Assembly: GCF_900452865.1 (NCBI RefSeq)
Contig: NZ_UGOZ01000001.1
Location: 3,064,670 to 3,128,669, forward strand
Reading direction: 5' to 3'
Length of the DNA stretch: 64,000 nucleotides
DNA from: Legionella taurinensis
GTDB lineage: Bacteria > Pseudomonadota > Gammaproteobacteria > Legionellales > Legionellaceae
In this document: positions 18,209-26,730 of the stretch, piece by piece
How the letters are laid out: each line of letters starts with the position of its first letter
Position numbering within the stretch: the stretch's first letter is position 1
Program-made: the position numbers and the translations under genes
Notes under the pieces: generated by a model
Databases searched by the model: none
What the model saw: only the letters and a program-made list of their open reading frames with translations
Told to the model about the DNA's origin: nothing

Positions 18209-18263
18209 TTTAACTTAGCAATAACACCCACATAAGTCAATTGGGTTTTATTACTAAGTTAAA
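18209..18263 (-). promoter_or_regulatory. Inverted-repeat operator of the abiE operon
   Basis: Two 22-base arms (18209-18230 and 18242-18263) match as an inverted repeat at 20 of 22 positions, separated by 11 bases. They begin 3 bases upstream of the abiEi start codon and cover the expected promoter. AbiEi in other bacteria binds paired inverted repeats cooperatively to shut off the operon, so this is the likely operator. Confidence 0.75.
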
Positions 18264-18374
18264 TGTTCCAAACTTACGTCAATTCAAAATATTTGATGTA
18301 TATTTGGAACACGCAATTTGTGTAATCATTCACGTCTTTTCGTAATCGTTCAAATCAGGTATCATAACACCATG

Positions 18375-18395
18375 TTGGGTAAGAACTTGGGTAAG
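18375..18395 (+). repeat. Integrase arm-type repeat, right
   Basis: Same tandem TTGGGTAAG pair as at 9727-9747, with one mismatch over 21 bases, lying 48 bases inside attR. Confidence 0.65.
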
Positions 18396-18443
18396 TTTTT
18401 AGTCCATATTATTCTAAACCAATAAAATCAATACATTACAAAA

Positions 18444-18471
18444 AGGTTCGAGTCCTCTTCTCGGTACCATT
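18444..18471 (+). repeat. Attachment-site direct repeat, right (attR)
   Basis: A 28-base perfect copy of the tRNA-Leu 3' end, including the T arm and CCA, with no tRNA around it. It marks the right junction of the element with the chromosome. Confidence 0.92.
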
Positions 18472-18807
18472 AATGGATTTAACATCCGCAATGACTGATT
18501 TCAATACGTTAAATCGTGTTAAAATGAGTACGGCCTTTTTTCAATTTTATACCTCGTAATTAAGCCTTAAACGATTCGATAATATTCGCTACGAAAATAA
18601 CTATCGCTTTTATTCCTTCTGCAACCGCTCGCGTTAGAAATCCATCACAAGAAAAGGGCGCGAAACACCTAAAACATTTTTTTGAATAATGAACCATACT
18701 CGCAGGGCTTTTCCCTTGAGAGGTGGGCAGCCAAAATAAGCATTTTTTTTGCAACCTGAGATTATTTTGACCTATACTGAGCATAGAAAGCTCCAATTGG
18801 TCAAAGT

Positions 18808-19518
18808 ATGAACGTCGATGAGCAATCGTTAAAGGTAATCTGTGGTGAAAGCAAGGAAGTGGTCGTGTACGGTTTCGGGCAATTTAAATACCTTGAGCTG
18901 TGCGAAGCCATTAATCGTATCAGTGGTATGAAAGCCTATCATTCCGACGATTATGTTGAAAAAAATGAGGTCATGGATACGCGAACTCACTACACCATGT
19001 ATAACCACTTTAAATACATTCTCAATGATTTAGTCCTTGAAAACTTTAAACGGCAGCTTAAAAACGAGCCCATCATCCCACTTTTGTTTGTTGTTGGTTT
19101 CGCCGAGAGCGAGTATGAACTACCACGGATAGCAGAACGAAATGATGATCCATTCGCCAAGGGAGTGACCCTGACAGAATTACGCCGATGTTACAAACTG
19201 GCTCATGAATTCGGCAAAGACTTAAGCCAGACGGCCAATGACACCTTCCAGTTTGTGCATTTAATCCCCTCGGAAAACGGCTACGTGCTTAAGACGGTCA
19301 AACCATTCTGGCAGGATAAGCAATGGCAGCAGTTGTGGCAGCAACGCAAGGCAACAACGGATAAAAAGCCAGACAGTGATCATAAAAATCTTTTTTGGCG
19401 TGAAAAATACTCAGGACTGGTGGATGAAGCGAAGTCCCGGCAAGGCCCCTCCAACACCGAAGAAGCCAGCAAACAGGAAATAGAAGCGCCTGATCATTCG
19501 CGAATGCCGAAGGGATAA
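18808..19518 (+). CDS. Hypothetical protein next to the element
   Basis: 236 residues, not recognised. The N-terminal two thirds look globular (VVVYGFGQFKYLELCEAINRIS...PIIPLLFVVGFAES), while the last 50 residues are charged and probably disordered (DEAKSRQGPSNTEEASKQEIE). No signal peptide or membrane helix. ATG 18808 lacks a strong ribosome site. It lies outside attR, so it belongs to the host chromosome. The disordered Glu-rich tail would suit a Dot/Icm substrate, but that is only a guess. Confidence 0.65.
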   Translation: MNVDEQSLKVICGESKEVVVYGFGQFKYLELCEAINRISGMKAYHSDDYVEKNEVMDTRTHYTMYNHFKYILNDLVLENFKRQLKNEPIIPLLFVVGFAESEYELPRIAERNDDPFAKGVTLTELRRCYKLAHEFGKDLSQTANDTFQFVHLIPSENGYVLKTVKPFWQDKQWQQLWQQRKATTDKKPDSDHKNLFWREKYSGLVDEAKSRQGPSNTEEASKQEIEAPDHSRMPKG

Positions 19519-19547
19519 ACCCGACTATCCCTGAATGCACCAATCCT

Positions 19548-20396
19548 TCAAGTTGAAATAGTCGCTAGCGCTTCGCCATAACGAATACCGTCACCAGCCT
19601 TAAGTGAAGGAAGCCAGTCCACTTTGGCACCATTGGCAAACATCAGCACCACCGTTGACCCGAGCTTGAAGTAACCCATTTCTTCCCCTTGCTCAAGGCT
19701 AAGGGGGCTGTCAGCGTAGCTGAATTCCTGCACCTGATGCAGGCGCTTTAAATCGCCCTCCCAGGCCGTGCCAATCGCCCCCACAATGACAGCCCCCACT
19801 AAGACCATGGCCATCAACCCCACCGGTGTCTCAAAAAAGACAACAAGGCGCTCGTTGCGCGCAAACAGGCGCGGCACGGTTCTGGCGGTCGCGGGTTGTA
19901 CAGAAAACAATTTCCCGGGAACATAGATCATGTGTTGCAAGGTCGCTTTTATCGGCATGTGAATGCGGTGATAATCCTTAGGCGACAGATAAAGGGTAGC
20001 GAAACGGCCATTCACAAAGGGTTCATAGCGCGATGGCTCGCAGGCCAGGAAATCATCCACGGTATAGTAACGCCCTTTGGCCTGCAGTAACTGGCCCTTG
20101 TCAATACGGCCCAGTTCACTGATCACGCCATCCACAGGCGACACAATGTCAGCGTCCGCCAGCGGGCGGCAATCAGGCTTTAAATGACGAATAAAAAAAT
20201 CATTGAAACAGGCATAATTCTCAGGGTTTTCCTCGCATGCCTCACTCATGTTCACACCGTATTTGGCAATAAAGCGTTTGATGAGACGATTTTTGACCGC
20301 CGGCACTTTCACTTCCGCCAGCTTACCTGCCATGGAAGTTAAGGTGTGTTTTGGCGCAATGAATTGCGGCAGGGTTTTTAGAAAATCACGGGACAT
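19548..20396 (-). CDS. psd: Phosphatidylserine decarboxylase proenzyme
   Basis: Makes phosphatidylethanolamine from phosphatidylserine at the inner membrane. The 282-residue proenzyme carries the self-cleavage motif LGST at 245-248 ([11 protein letters not shown]), where cleavage before Ser 247 creates the pyruvoyl group of the alpha subunit. Other family blocks are [22 protein letters not shown] with the conserved Asp 89 region, and [14 protein letters not shown] with the catalytic His. It is convergent with the unknown gene at 18808. Confidence 0.95.
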   Translation of the reverse strand: MSRDFLKTLPQFIAPKHTLTSMAGKLAEVKVPAVKNRLIKRFIAKYGVNMSEACEENPENYACFNDFFIRHLKPDCRPLADADIVSPVDGVISELGRIDKGQLLQAKGRYYTVDDFLACEPSRYEPFVNGRFATLYLSPKDYHRIHMPIKATLQHMIYVPGKLFSVQPATARTVPRLFARNERLVVFFETPVGLMAMVLVGAVIVGAIGTAWEGDLKRLHQVQEFSYADSPLSLEQGEEMGYFKLGSTVVLMFANGAKVDWLPSLKAGDGIRYGEALATIST

Positions 20397-20599
20397 GGGT
20401 ATTATTAAAAAAAGCAGGATGAGGAAATATACCCTGAAAATACGCTGTTTGTCATGAATTATAGCGTATTGTGAATGCTGGTTTAGAAATCATTTTACAA
20501 TTGGATAATTATATGGCTAATTAATAATTGGTTCTACAAATGAATGGAATGGAGCTCAACTAGGATGGTTATTGCTCTATAGGACGTCAGGGAGGATTT

Positions 20600-22717
20600 A
20601 TGCGGGAAGGGCATCATCAAATCACCTATCGCGCCATGCCGCCACAAGCCCGGTTTGGTTTTTTTACTCGTCCGCTGCATGACGAATCCTGCTACACCCA
20701 GGAAGAACTGCACTTGCGAGAGGCCATTCTCGCTGCCCGCAGCCAAAGCGGCCTCGACCCTGACTTGTTGCGCACTGACATGGCCTGGTTTTCCCCTGAT
20801 AATCAGGTAGCCTTGGTAAATGTCAATGAAGGCTCCTGGATTTTTGGCAACGAATACCGCCCGAGACAGGGTTTAAGCCGTGATGATTTTCACATTGGCC
20901 TGATAAACCGCCAGCTTCATTGGCCAGCCTTAAACACCATGACCCGCTTCATCGGCGACTACCTGTTAATACGTAATAATCAATTGGACGACCGGCATCT
21001 GAATCAGCCGCTTAATTATGTGTTCCTTGATGCCGTACAAATTCTTAACCGCATGGCGGTTATTCATGATGGGCGATTTGTTAACAAACAGCTGCAATTG
21101 CTCAATAAATACCTGCGTGTGGTTGAAACACACGTTTCACCGACTCAGGGAAGCGACCGCCTGTTCCTGGCCGACTGCCGTTACACGCTGGAACATCGCA
21201 TTGCCAAAGACATTGAGAATAAACAGCAGTCACAACAGTTAAAACTGCAGTTTGAACAGGTTAGGCACCAATTAAACCGCGTGGCCGAACTCCGTCATAC
21301 GGTGCTGCATTTTGCCCTGACAGACAGCACGGTTAACCCTCATCCCTATTGGGAGCATTTTTCAGAGGTGCCCAGAGGAATTGAAGGCAAACAGGAGTTT
21401 CCAACCCTCTCTGCCAAACACTGTGCCGAAAAGACAAGTGATGCCCTGGCACAACCCGGAAACCCGCAATTAAGCCAATTAAAGCTGACGCCGCATACCC
21501 TGGACAACTGCCCGGCGCTGGGATTAATTGATAAAACCTCGACAGCCATCAAAGCCGCTTACGGCCAGAGCATCAGCGACTTACAGGAAGTCTTGCGTTT
21601 TCAACATATCCTGGATTCCCTGTTGCAATTATTCGACCAGGCCGGTGAAGTGTTTACACTCATCCAGTTACGAAGGCAAATGAACAATCTGCTGCTTGGC
21701 ATTGAACAGTTTGTTCAGCAATCGGAACAACACATCGTCAGTGTGGTGGAAGCAAATTCACGGCTTTATCATCAATTGATTCAGGATAAGCAGGATTTAA
21801 GCTGGTGGGAGCGAATGACGTCCGGAAAGGCGGAAAAAATCGACCGCTACATCAACAATCAGGATAACCTCGCGCGCTTTCCCACCTCGAGCTCGGATTT
21901 AAGCGCCGCCAGTAAAGAATTACTCGATGGGGTGCATGAAGTGCTTAATCATCTGAAGCAGCAAGGGACAGAAACCCAGCAGGTTGCTATGGTCAGTTCC
22001 ACGCGTGAGCTTGTCCAGCATTTAATGGATTCCATGCATGCGTGGGTCGGTCATCAACAGGAAATAAATGGGTTGCCCATCCCCGATAAGCCTGCGCTGA
22101 TCTTGAGCAATCAACAGGAGCAACCCGCTGTCGATTGGGGTACCAGACCATCCCAGTCGCCCTCGTCTTTTGTCAAACAGCCGTCGCTGCCGCAAGCATC
22201 GTTTACCCAGCGCGTGGAAGCGCCGCTTTTTTTCCAGGCGCAATCACAGCGAGGGCCGGTGCCATCCTGTCTAACCAACCAACCCTGCACCGCTCCTCTG
22301 CTTACAGGCAATGACACCATGGCCCGAGGCAATCCTTTCAACACTGCCGCCCTCAGGCCGGAAGCGGCGGCTATCTCAGCTTCTGTCTTATTGGGCACGC
22401 TGGTTTTGTTGCCTTTAGTCTTTATCGGTCTGAAATTATTGTACGATGCCTGGCAGCGGCCCGCGCCAAGTCGACGTACGCCCAATAACAAAGAGAATTT
22501 TAACCACCTGGCCACGCAGGCGGCGGATTTATTATCCGCCGCCTCGCACCTGCTTCCGCAAGAGGAAACCGCCTGCATGCAGGAGGAGTTTGACTACCTT
22601 AGCGACAAAGCTAAAACATCACAGGATTATGATAATGAATCCATGAGCGATCTAGTGCACGAGATAAAAGAGACGCTGTCTCCCTTAAAGCCCGGGCGAG
22701 TCAGCCCTAATGGCTGA
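20600..22717 (+). CDS. Large hypothetical protein, effector-like
   Basis: 705 residues, family not recognised. The first 200 residues look globular (GFFTRPLHDESCYTQEELHLREAI...WIFGNEYRPRQGL), the middle is Gln- and Leu-rich with probable coiled coils (ENKQQSQQLKLQFEQVRHQLN), and one membrane helix lies near 593-614 (ISASVLLGTLVLLPLVFIG). A short acidic C-terminal tail follows (QEEFDYLSDKAKTSQDYDNE). There is no Sec signal. Start ATG 20600 follows a strong GGGAGGA site. Size, architecture and acidic tail are common in Legionella Dot/Icm substrates, so that is the working guess. Its 3' end overlaps the convergent kinase-like gene by 11 bases. Confidence 0.7.
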   Translation: MREGHHQITYRAMPPQARFGFFTRPLHDESCYTQEELHLREAILAARSQSGLDPDLLRTDMAWFSPDNQVALVNVNEGSWIFGNEYRPRQGLSRDDFHIGLINRQLHWPALNTMTRFIGDYLLIRNNQLDDRHLNQPLNYVFLDAVQILNRMAVIHDGRFVNKQLQLLNKYLRVVETHVSPTQGSDRLFLADCRYTLEHRIAKDIENKQQSQQLKLQFEQVRHQLNRVAELRHTVLHFALTDSTVNPHPYWEHFSEVPRGIEGKQEFPTLSAKHCAEKTSDALAQPGNPQLSQLKLTPHTLDNCPALGLIDKTSTAIKAAYGQSISDLQEVLRFQHILDSLLQLFDQAGEVFTLIQLRRQMNNLLLGIEQFVQQSEQHIVSVVEANSRLYHQLIQDKQDLSWWERMTSGKAEKIDRYINNQDNLARFPTSSSDLSAASKELLDGVHEVLNHLKQQGTETQQVAMVSSTRELVQHLMDSMHAWVGHQQEINGLPIPDKPALILSNQQEQPAVDWGTRPSQSPSSFVKQPSLPQASFTQRVEAPLFFQAQSQRGPVPSCLTNQPCTAPLLTGNDTMARGNPFNTAALRPEAAAISASVLLGTLVLLPLVFIGLKLLYDAWQRPAPSRRTPNNKENFNHLATQAADLLSAASHLLPQEETACMQEEFDYLSDKAKTSQDYDNESMSDLVHEIKETLSPLKPGRVSPNG

Positions 22718-25346
22718 ACTCACTCGTGGTCGTGGTCGTTTTGTTGAACGTTCTCGATTTCGCATCATCGTATACCGCATTAAAAAAATGGGCTCGCATC
22801 TCTTTCGTTGTCACTTGACAAGCGAGAGGGTAATCGCCTTCGCTCGTCTGCATTCTCTCCACCACCTTTTTGAAGACCTCCTGGCTGAGTGTGCTTTCGC
22901 GCTCGCCTTTACAAAAAATTTTGGCTAGGATCATCTCGTTGCTGTTGCTTGAATCCTGGAGATATCCTTCCACTTCAGGGCCGCGCGTCCTGGCACTGAA
23001 GATATTAAATGCGTAGGGGGTATAATTTTTTGCCACTTCGCGAATTATTTTCTTAAATGCTTCTCTGTCCATGTTTTTTGCCCATTGATACATGCTTTCT
23101 GGAAACGCATGGCGGGCTTTGGCGGAATAAAGATGGGAAAAGCGTGGGTCCGTCTGAACAAACTTCTGCGCTTCGGCAGCGTAAGTTTGGACTTCAAAAT
23201 CCTTTTTTTGCACAGCCCGCAAAACGGACGACAAATTGACGTCGCTTTGCCCAATCCGGTGGGTCAACATCATGGGCACGAGGTATTGGATGAGCAGAGT
23301 ATTCAGCGAATTGCTCTCCGTGCCGCCTTTTGCCAAAATATGCCCCAGAATGTTTTGCCCTTCTTCTTTGCTGTCCTTAAGATAGCTTAAAACATCGGTT
23401 CGGTGTTTATTGGAGAGCACATTCAATGAAGAAGGCGCATAATGATTTACTATCACCTCGCCAATATAACCATCCAGCGTGAGGCGGCCAATGGCATTCG
23501 CCCAGTCAAACAAGGCGTGCAGGGTCGCTGAAATCACCGCTTTTTCGGTATGATTACGCATAACGAAGGGCGTTGTCTCAGGCTTCTCCTGACGACCAAT
23601 GGGTGTATCCTTGCCTTTAAGATGCCGAACAAAGCCAAAACTATTATTAAATTCCCACATTTGTTTAATGATGTTAAGCCAGGCATCTGCGCTGGGCGTC
23701 TGACCAAATAACTTTAAAAGCCGATTTTCATACTCGTGACAGTAATGGGTTATGTCGATGCAGAAATTCATGTTGGCTTCGTCATTTAATTGCCCGGCCT
23801 GAAGGTCAAAATACCGGTCAGTGCATTTCCCCAAATCCTGCCTTAGCCGCTTTAATTCCATGTACCCTTGGGCGAGCGGATTTTCTTCATCGCAATCCAG
23901 CTTGGGCAACTCGATGTCTGACTTAAACAACTGAATGGAGCGTGTAATCTCTTCCATGGGTTTGGGCGACGCTTTACTTGTTTCCAACGTTTTGCTGGCC
24001 AAGGAGGTCTTACGGGTTAACTCCTCCCACAAGCTCTCTAACAATTTGTCAATATTGGACAGAATGGCTTGAAAATGCAAGGTGTGGGCATCACGCCATA
24101 TTTGATGATAGCGGGCATGCATTCTTTCCAAATCATATTTTGCCGCAGTCGGTAAACAATAATAATTCGGTACACCTGCTGGCGGGGCTGACTCGGCTTT
24201 CTTTTTATACGCCTGCGAGTACTCTTCTATGGATGCATTTTCCTGCTCTGCCCAGGCTTTGGTTTTATTAAAGGCAGTCGGCCGCGCCTGCAGGAAATCA
24301 CGAAAACTCATGACCGGAACACCGGAGTCGTTTTTTTCTTTTCCAACATAAAAAACCGTGTTACGGTAAAACTCATCATACTCCTTCTGCATAACCTCAA
24401 GGATATGGTCAACGAAAGGCCGACGATCGGTTTCTGCATTAAACAGCTTGGGGTAGGTTTTTGATAATAATTCATCTTTACCGTCCGGCAGTGACAGGTA
24501 ATTTAGGGGTTCCGTACCGAAATACTCAGTGAAACGCTCTCTTAGGATTGAGGGCTCATAGGTCAATAACTCCTGCAGAATTGCACTGAAAAACTGCTCT
24601 TGGAAACTTACGGGTTCGCTGCTTGAGTCCAGTTTGATGGAGGGATTGGTGGCCAGCTCGCGAAAAGCCTGATAACACATGTGCCGTTTGGCCAGATTTA
24701 AATTGCCTGGCATGGTATTGGTAGGCCAGTGTGTACGAGTATTGATGATGGGGAAATTATCAAGATCCGTACTCTTTAAGCCCATGGAGGTTTCCGGATG
24801 CTCTTTGATAATTCCATCGACATTACGGGCGCCTTTCATTATCCAGGTGATGCCCCACAGCATCATGTCGTAGTCAAGAATATTGTCCAGGTCGGTATTC
24901 CCGGGATGACGATCGTCGCATTTATACCGCCAGGCCGCGATAAGCCATTTGGCGACATTATGCGACAACAAGGTATTGTAACTGGGATAAACCTCTTCCC
25001 TTTCACTGGCATTGGTAGGCAGGGTAGCGCCCGAGGGGGCCATGGGCTTGTATTTTTTTAGGCCAATTGAGAAGGTCCCACAAATCTCACCCTTTTCATC
25101 GTACACCAGCCGCTCTTCCGCCGCACTCTCGCCCAAGGAATTGCGCAGCGCGACGCTGACAGCGACAGAGTAAAGAGCCAGCACTCGTGGGTAAGAGCCG
25201 CTTAGGGGTTTAAAAAATCCAGTTTTCTCACCATCAACAGCATCTACGAAAGTTGCTTTTTCTATTACATGACCAGAGGAAGGTATCGTCTTGTCGTTGG
25301 TAAATTTTAACTGGCCATACCGTAACGCCTTCTTTGGCAAAGTCAT
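22707..25346 (-). CDS. Large protein with PI-kinase/HipA-like N-terminal motifs (effector candidate)
   Basis: 879 residues. Near the N-terminus GEKTGFFKPLSG (Lys 46) resembles the ATP-binding strand of type II PI4-kinases and HipA-like kinases (G-x-F-K-P). At 144-160 CDDRHPGNTDLDNILDYD has the D-R-x-x-x-N catalytic loop and a following I-L-D-Y-D that could supply the metal-binding Asp. The remaining 700 residues are helical and unrecognised. Legionella secretes several lipid- and protein-kinase effectors of atypical fold. ATG 25346 has AAGGAATGA upstream; no signal peptide or membrane helix. The kinase reading is inference from motifs and spacing, and activity is untested. Confidence 0.6.
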   Translation of the reverse strand: MTLPKKALRYGQLKFTNDKTIPSSGHVIEKATFVDAVDGEKTGFFKPLSGSYPRVLALYSVAVSVALRNSLGESAAEERLVYDEKGEICGTFSIGLKKYKPMAPSGATLPTNASEREEVYPSYNTLLSHNVAKWLIAAWRYKCDDRHPGNTDLDNILDYDMMLWGITWIMKGARNVDGIIKEHPETSMGLKSTDLDNFPIINTRTHWPTNTMPGNLNLAKRHMCYQAFRELATNPSIKLDSSSEPVSFQEQFFSAILQELLTYEPSILRERFTEYFGTEPLNYLSLPDGKDELLSKTYPKLFNAETDRRPFVDHILEVMQKEYDEFYRNTVFYVGKEKNDSGVPVMSFRDFLQARPTAFNKTKAWAEQENASIEEYSQAYKKKAESAPPAGVPNYYCLPTAAKYDLERMHARYHQIWRDAHTLHFQAILSNIDKLLESLWEELTRKTSLASKTLETSKASPKPMEEITRSIQLFKSDIELPKLDCDEENPLAQGYMELKRLRQDLGKCTDRYFDLQAGQLNDEANMNFCIDITHYCHEYENRLLKLFGQTPSADAWLNIIKQMWEFNNSFGFVRHLKGKDTPIGRQEKPETTPFVMRNHTEKAVISATLHALFDWANAIGRLTLDGYIGEVIVNHYAPSSLNVLSNKHRTDVLSYLKDSKEEGQNILGHILAKGGTESNSLNTLLIQYLVPMMLTHRIGQSDVNLSSVLRAVQKKDFEVQTYAAEAQKFVQTDPRFSHLYSAKARHAFPESMYQWAKNMDREAFKKIIREVAKNYTPYAFNIFSARTRGPEVEGYLQDSSNSNEMILAKIFCKGERESTLSQEVFKKVVERMQTSEGDYPLACQVTTKEMRAHFFNAVYDDAKSRTFNKTTTTTSEFSH

Positions 25347-25512
25347 GGCTCATTCCTTAAGTTTCCGTCGGTGCAGAATAATCATATTAAGCAGAAAATC
25401 AGGCGTAATTCAATAGTATTTTCTATAACAAATGTGCATGGACATGAAATTGTTTGCATTTTCCATGGACATAAAACCTGATTTTGCGATTATTGTTTAC
25501 ATAACAATCAAC

Positions 25513-26730
25513 TTAAATTGTTTTTATGCCAATTGACGCATGGTTGGGCGAGGACTTATAAAGGAATAAAAATGCAATAGTGGCAAACACGCATTCCAAT
25601 AATGGGGGTACCCAAAACCAATGCCATTGGACCGCCTGCTCGGCAAACGGCAAACTAACCGCACCAATGCTGGCTGCCAATGCCCAGACAGTGGACACAC
25701 CACGGCAACGGTACTGGGCCGGCAATTGTAAATAAAGAAAATAAAACATGGATGAACAAATCAAGCCATTGGTCAACACATAACCTGCCAAGGCGACGAG
25801 CACACCGGGGGGATAGGCAATGGTAGTACAATAAAACAACACAGGGGCAGTCAACAGAGCAGTCACGGTACCGAGACGCAATAGCAGGTACACACGCTCC
25901 GGACTAACCGAGCGCGCCAAGGGCAGAGCCAGCAAGGCCGAGCTCAATTGCGCCAATGAACCAATCCAGGCGCATTGGCTGCTGCTCCACAGCCCCCGGT
26001 CAATGGCATAGGAAACCCAGAAGGCATTGCAGAGATACACAGTGACACTGACAAATGCGCCAAGCATAGCAATGTTCATCAGTCCCTGGGCATGCTTACG
26101 CCAGATCTCGGCAATGGGTGCGTGATTGGTTTTAAATTCAGGCGATTCAGTCAAACGCTTGCGAAGCCGGCAAACCCACAACGATAAAAGGCCAACACTG
26201 GCAAAGAGTATTCGCCACATCCAGGGAACAGAACTGGATTGCAAAAGAGCGGCCATTGCCCCGCCAACAAACATGCCAGCCGCACCGCTGGCGGCAACAA
26301 GACTTCCCGCCCGCAGCGGTTGGCTCGCATGATGTTCAATCAAAAACATGGCAGAAGTATTGATCTCGCCACCCAACGCCAGTCCCTGCGCTATGCGCAG
26401 GAATAAAAGTCCAAAGGCGGCGGCAATACCAATGGTGTTGTAGTCGGGTAATAAGCAAATGCCTACCGTCGCGATGCCCATTAACCCAGCTGACCAGACC
26501 ATGGGCTTTCGTCGGCCGATGGCATCCGCCTGCTGGCCAAACAACCATCCGCCCAGGGGTCGTGCCAGAAAAGCAGCGGCAAAGAGCGCAAACGATAGAA
26601 GCAAACTATACGACGAAGGTGGAAAAAATTCTTTGGCAAATACCGATTTGGCCAAATACAAATAAAGACTGAAATCCAGCCACTCCAAAAAAATCAATGC
26701 AAGGACAATCGCTAATGCACTTCGTTTCAT
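25513..26730 (-). CDS. MFS transporter, metabolite:proton symporter type
   Basis: 405 residues with about 12 membrane helices. The loop 2-3 signature of the MHS subfamily is clear: ARPLGGWLFGQQADAIGRRKPM; the family also shows LRIAQGLALGGEINTSAMFLIEH. Members such as ProP, KgtP and ShiA carry osmolytes, 2-oxoglutarate or shikimate; the substrate here is unknown. Its ATG overlaps the stop of the 1099-residue gene upstream by four bases (ATGA), so its translation is coupled to that gene, an unusual partner for a transporter. Confidence 0.9.
   Translation of the reverse strand: MKRSALAIVLALIFLEWLDFSLYLYLAKSVFAKEFFPPSSYSLLLSFALFAAAFLARPLGGWLFGQQADAIGRRKPMVWSAGLMGIATVGICLLPDYNTIGIAAAFGLLFLRIAQGLALGGEINTSAMFLIEHHASQPLRAGSLVAASGAAGMFVGGAMAALLQSSSVPWMWRILFASVGLLSLWVCRLRKRLTESPEFKTNHAPIAEIWRKHAQGLMNIAMLGAFVSVTVYLCNAFWVSYAIDRGLWSSSQCAWIGSLAQLSSALLALPLARSVSPERVYLLLRLGTVTALLTAPVLFYCTTIAYPPGVLVALAGYVLTNGLICSSMFYFLYLQLPAQYRCRGVSTVWALAASIGAVSLPFAEQAVQWHWFWVPPLLECVFATIAFLFLYKSSPNHASIGIKTI

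Larger units (their letters stand above)
9566..18471. mobile_element. Integrated satellite-like element in tRNA-Leu (about 8.9 kb)
   Basis: Bounded by a 28-base perfect direct repeat made of the tRNA 3' end plus two bases. It holds an integrase next to the tRNA, an AlpA-like regulator, a DUF3631 helicase-like gene and a small terminase gene, all on the plus strand, then an IS, two plus-strand unknowns and an AbiE pair on the minus strand. Its sequence is visibly more AT-rich than the flanks. There are no structural, portal, large-terminase, lysis or conjugation genes, so it is not a complete prophage or conjugative element. The gene order (int, alpA, replication, terS, accessory) is that of phage-inducible chromosomal islands of Gram-negative bacteria. 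Mobility is inferred, not shown. Confidence 0.85.
18264..18807. other. Non-coding right end of the element and flank
   Basis: Between the abiE operator and the next host gene lie the right arm-type repeat (18375-18395) and attR (18444-18471), then about 336 bases of chromosome. A minus-strand frame at 18560-18796 starts with TTG, has no ribosome site and shows no recognisable domain, so I do not call it. Confidence 0.6.

Noticed and set aside
9566..18471. Integrative conjugative element or complete prophage
   Set aside because: There are no relaxase, type IV secretion, capsid, portal, tail or lysis genes; the size and content fit a satellite better.
18560..18796. Minus-strand 78-codon open frame between attR and the next gene
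   Set aside because: It needs a TTG start, has no ribosome site and shows no recognisable domain, so chance is the simplest explanation.
19511..19532. Seven-base inverted repeat AGGGATA/TATCCCT at the end of the gene at 18808
   Set aside because: Short, spans the stop codon and lacks a T-run, so it is not convincing as a terminator.
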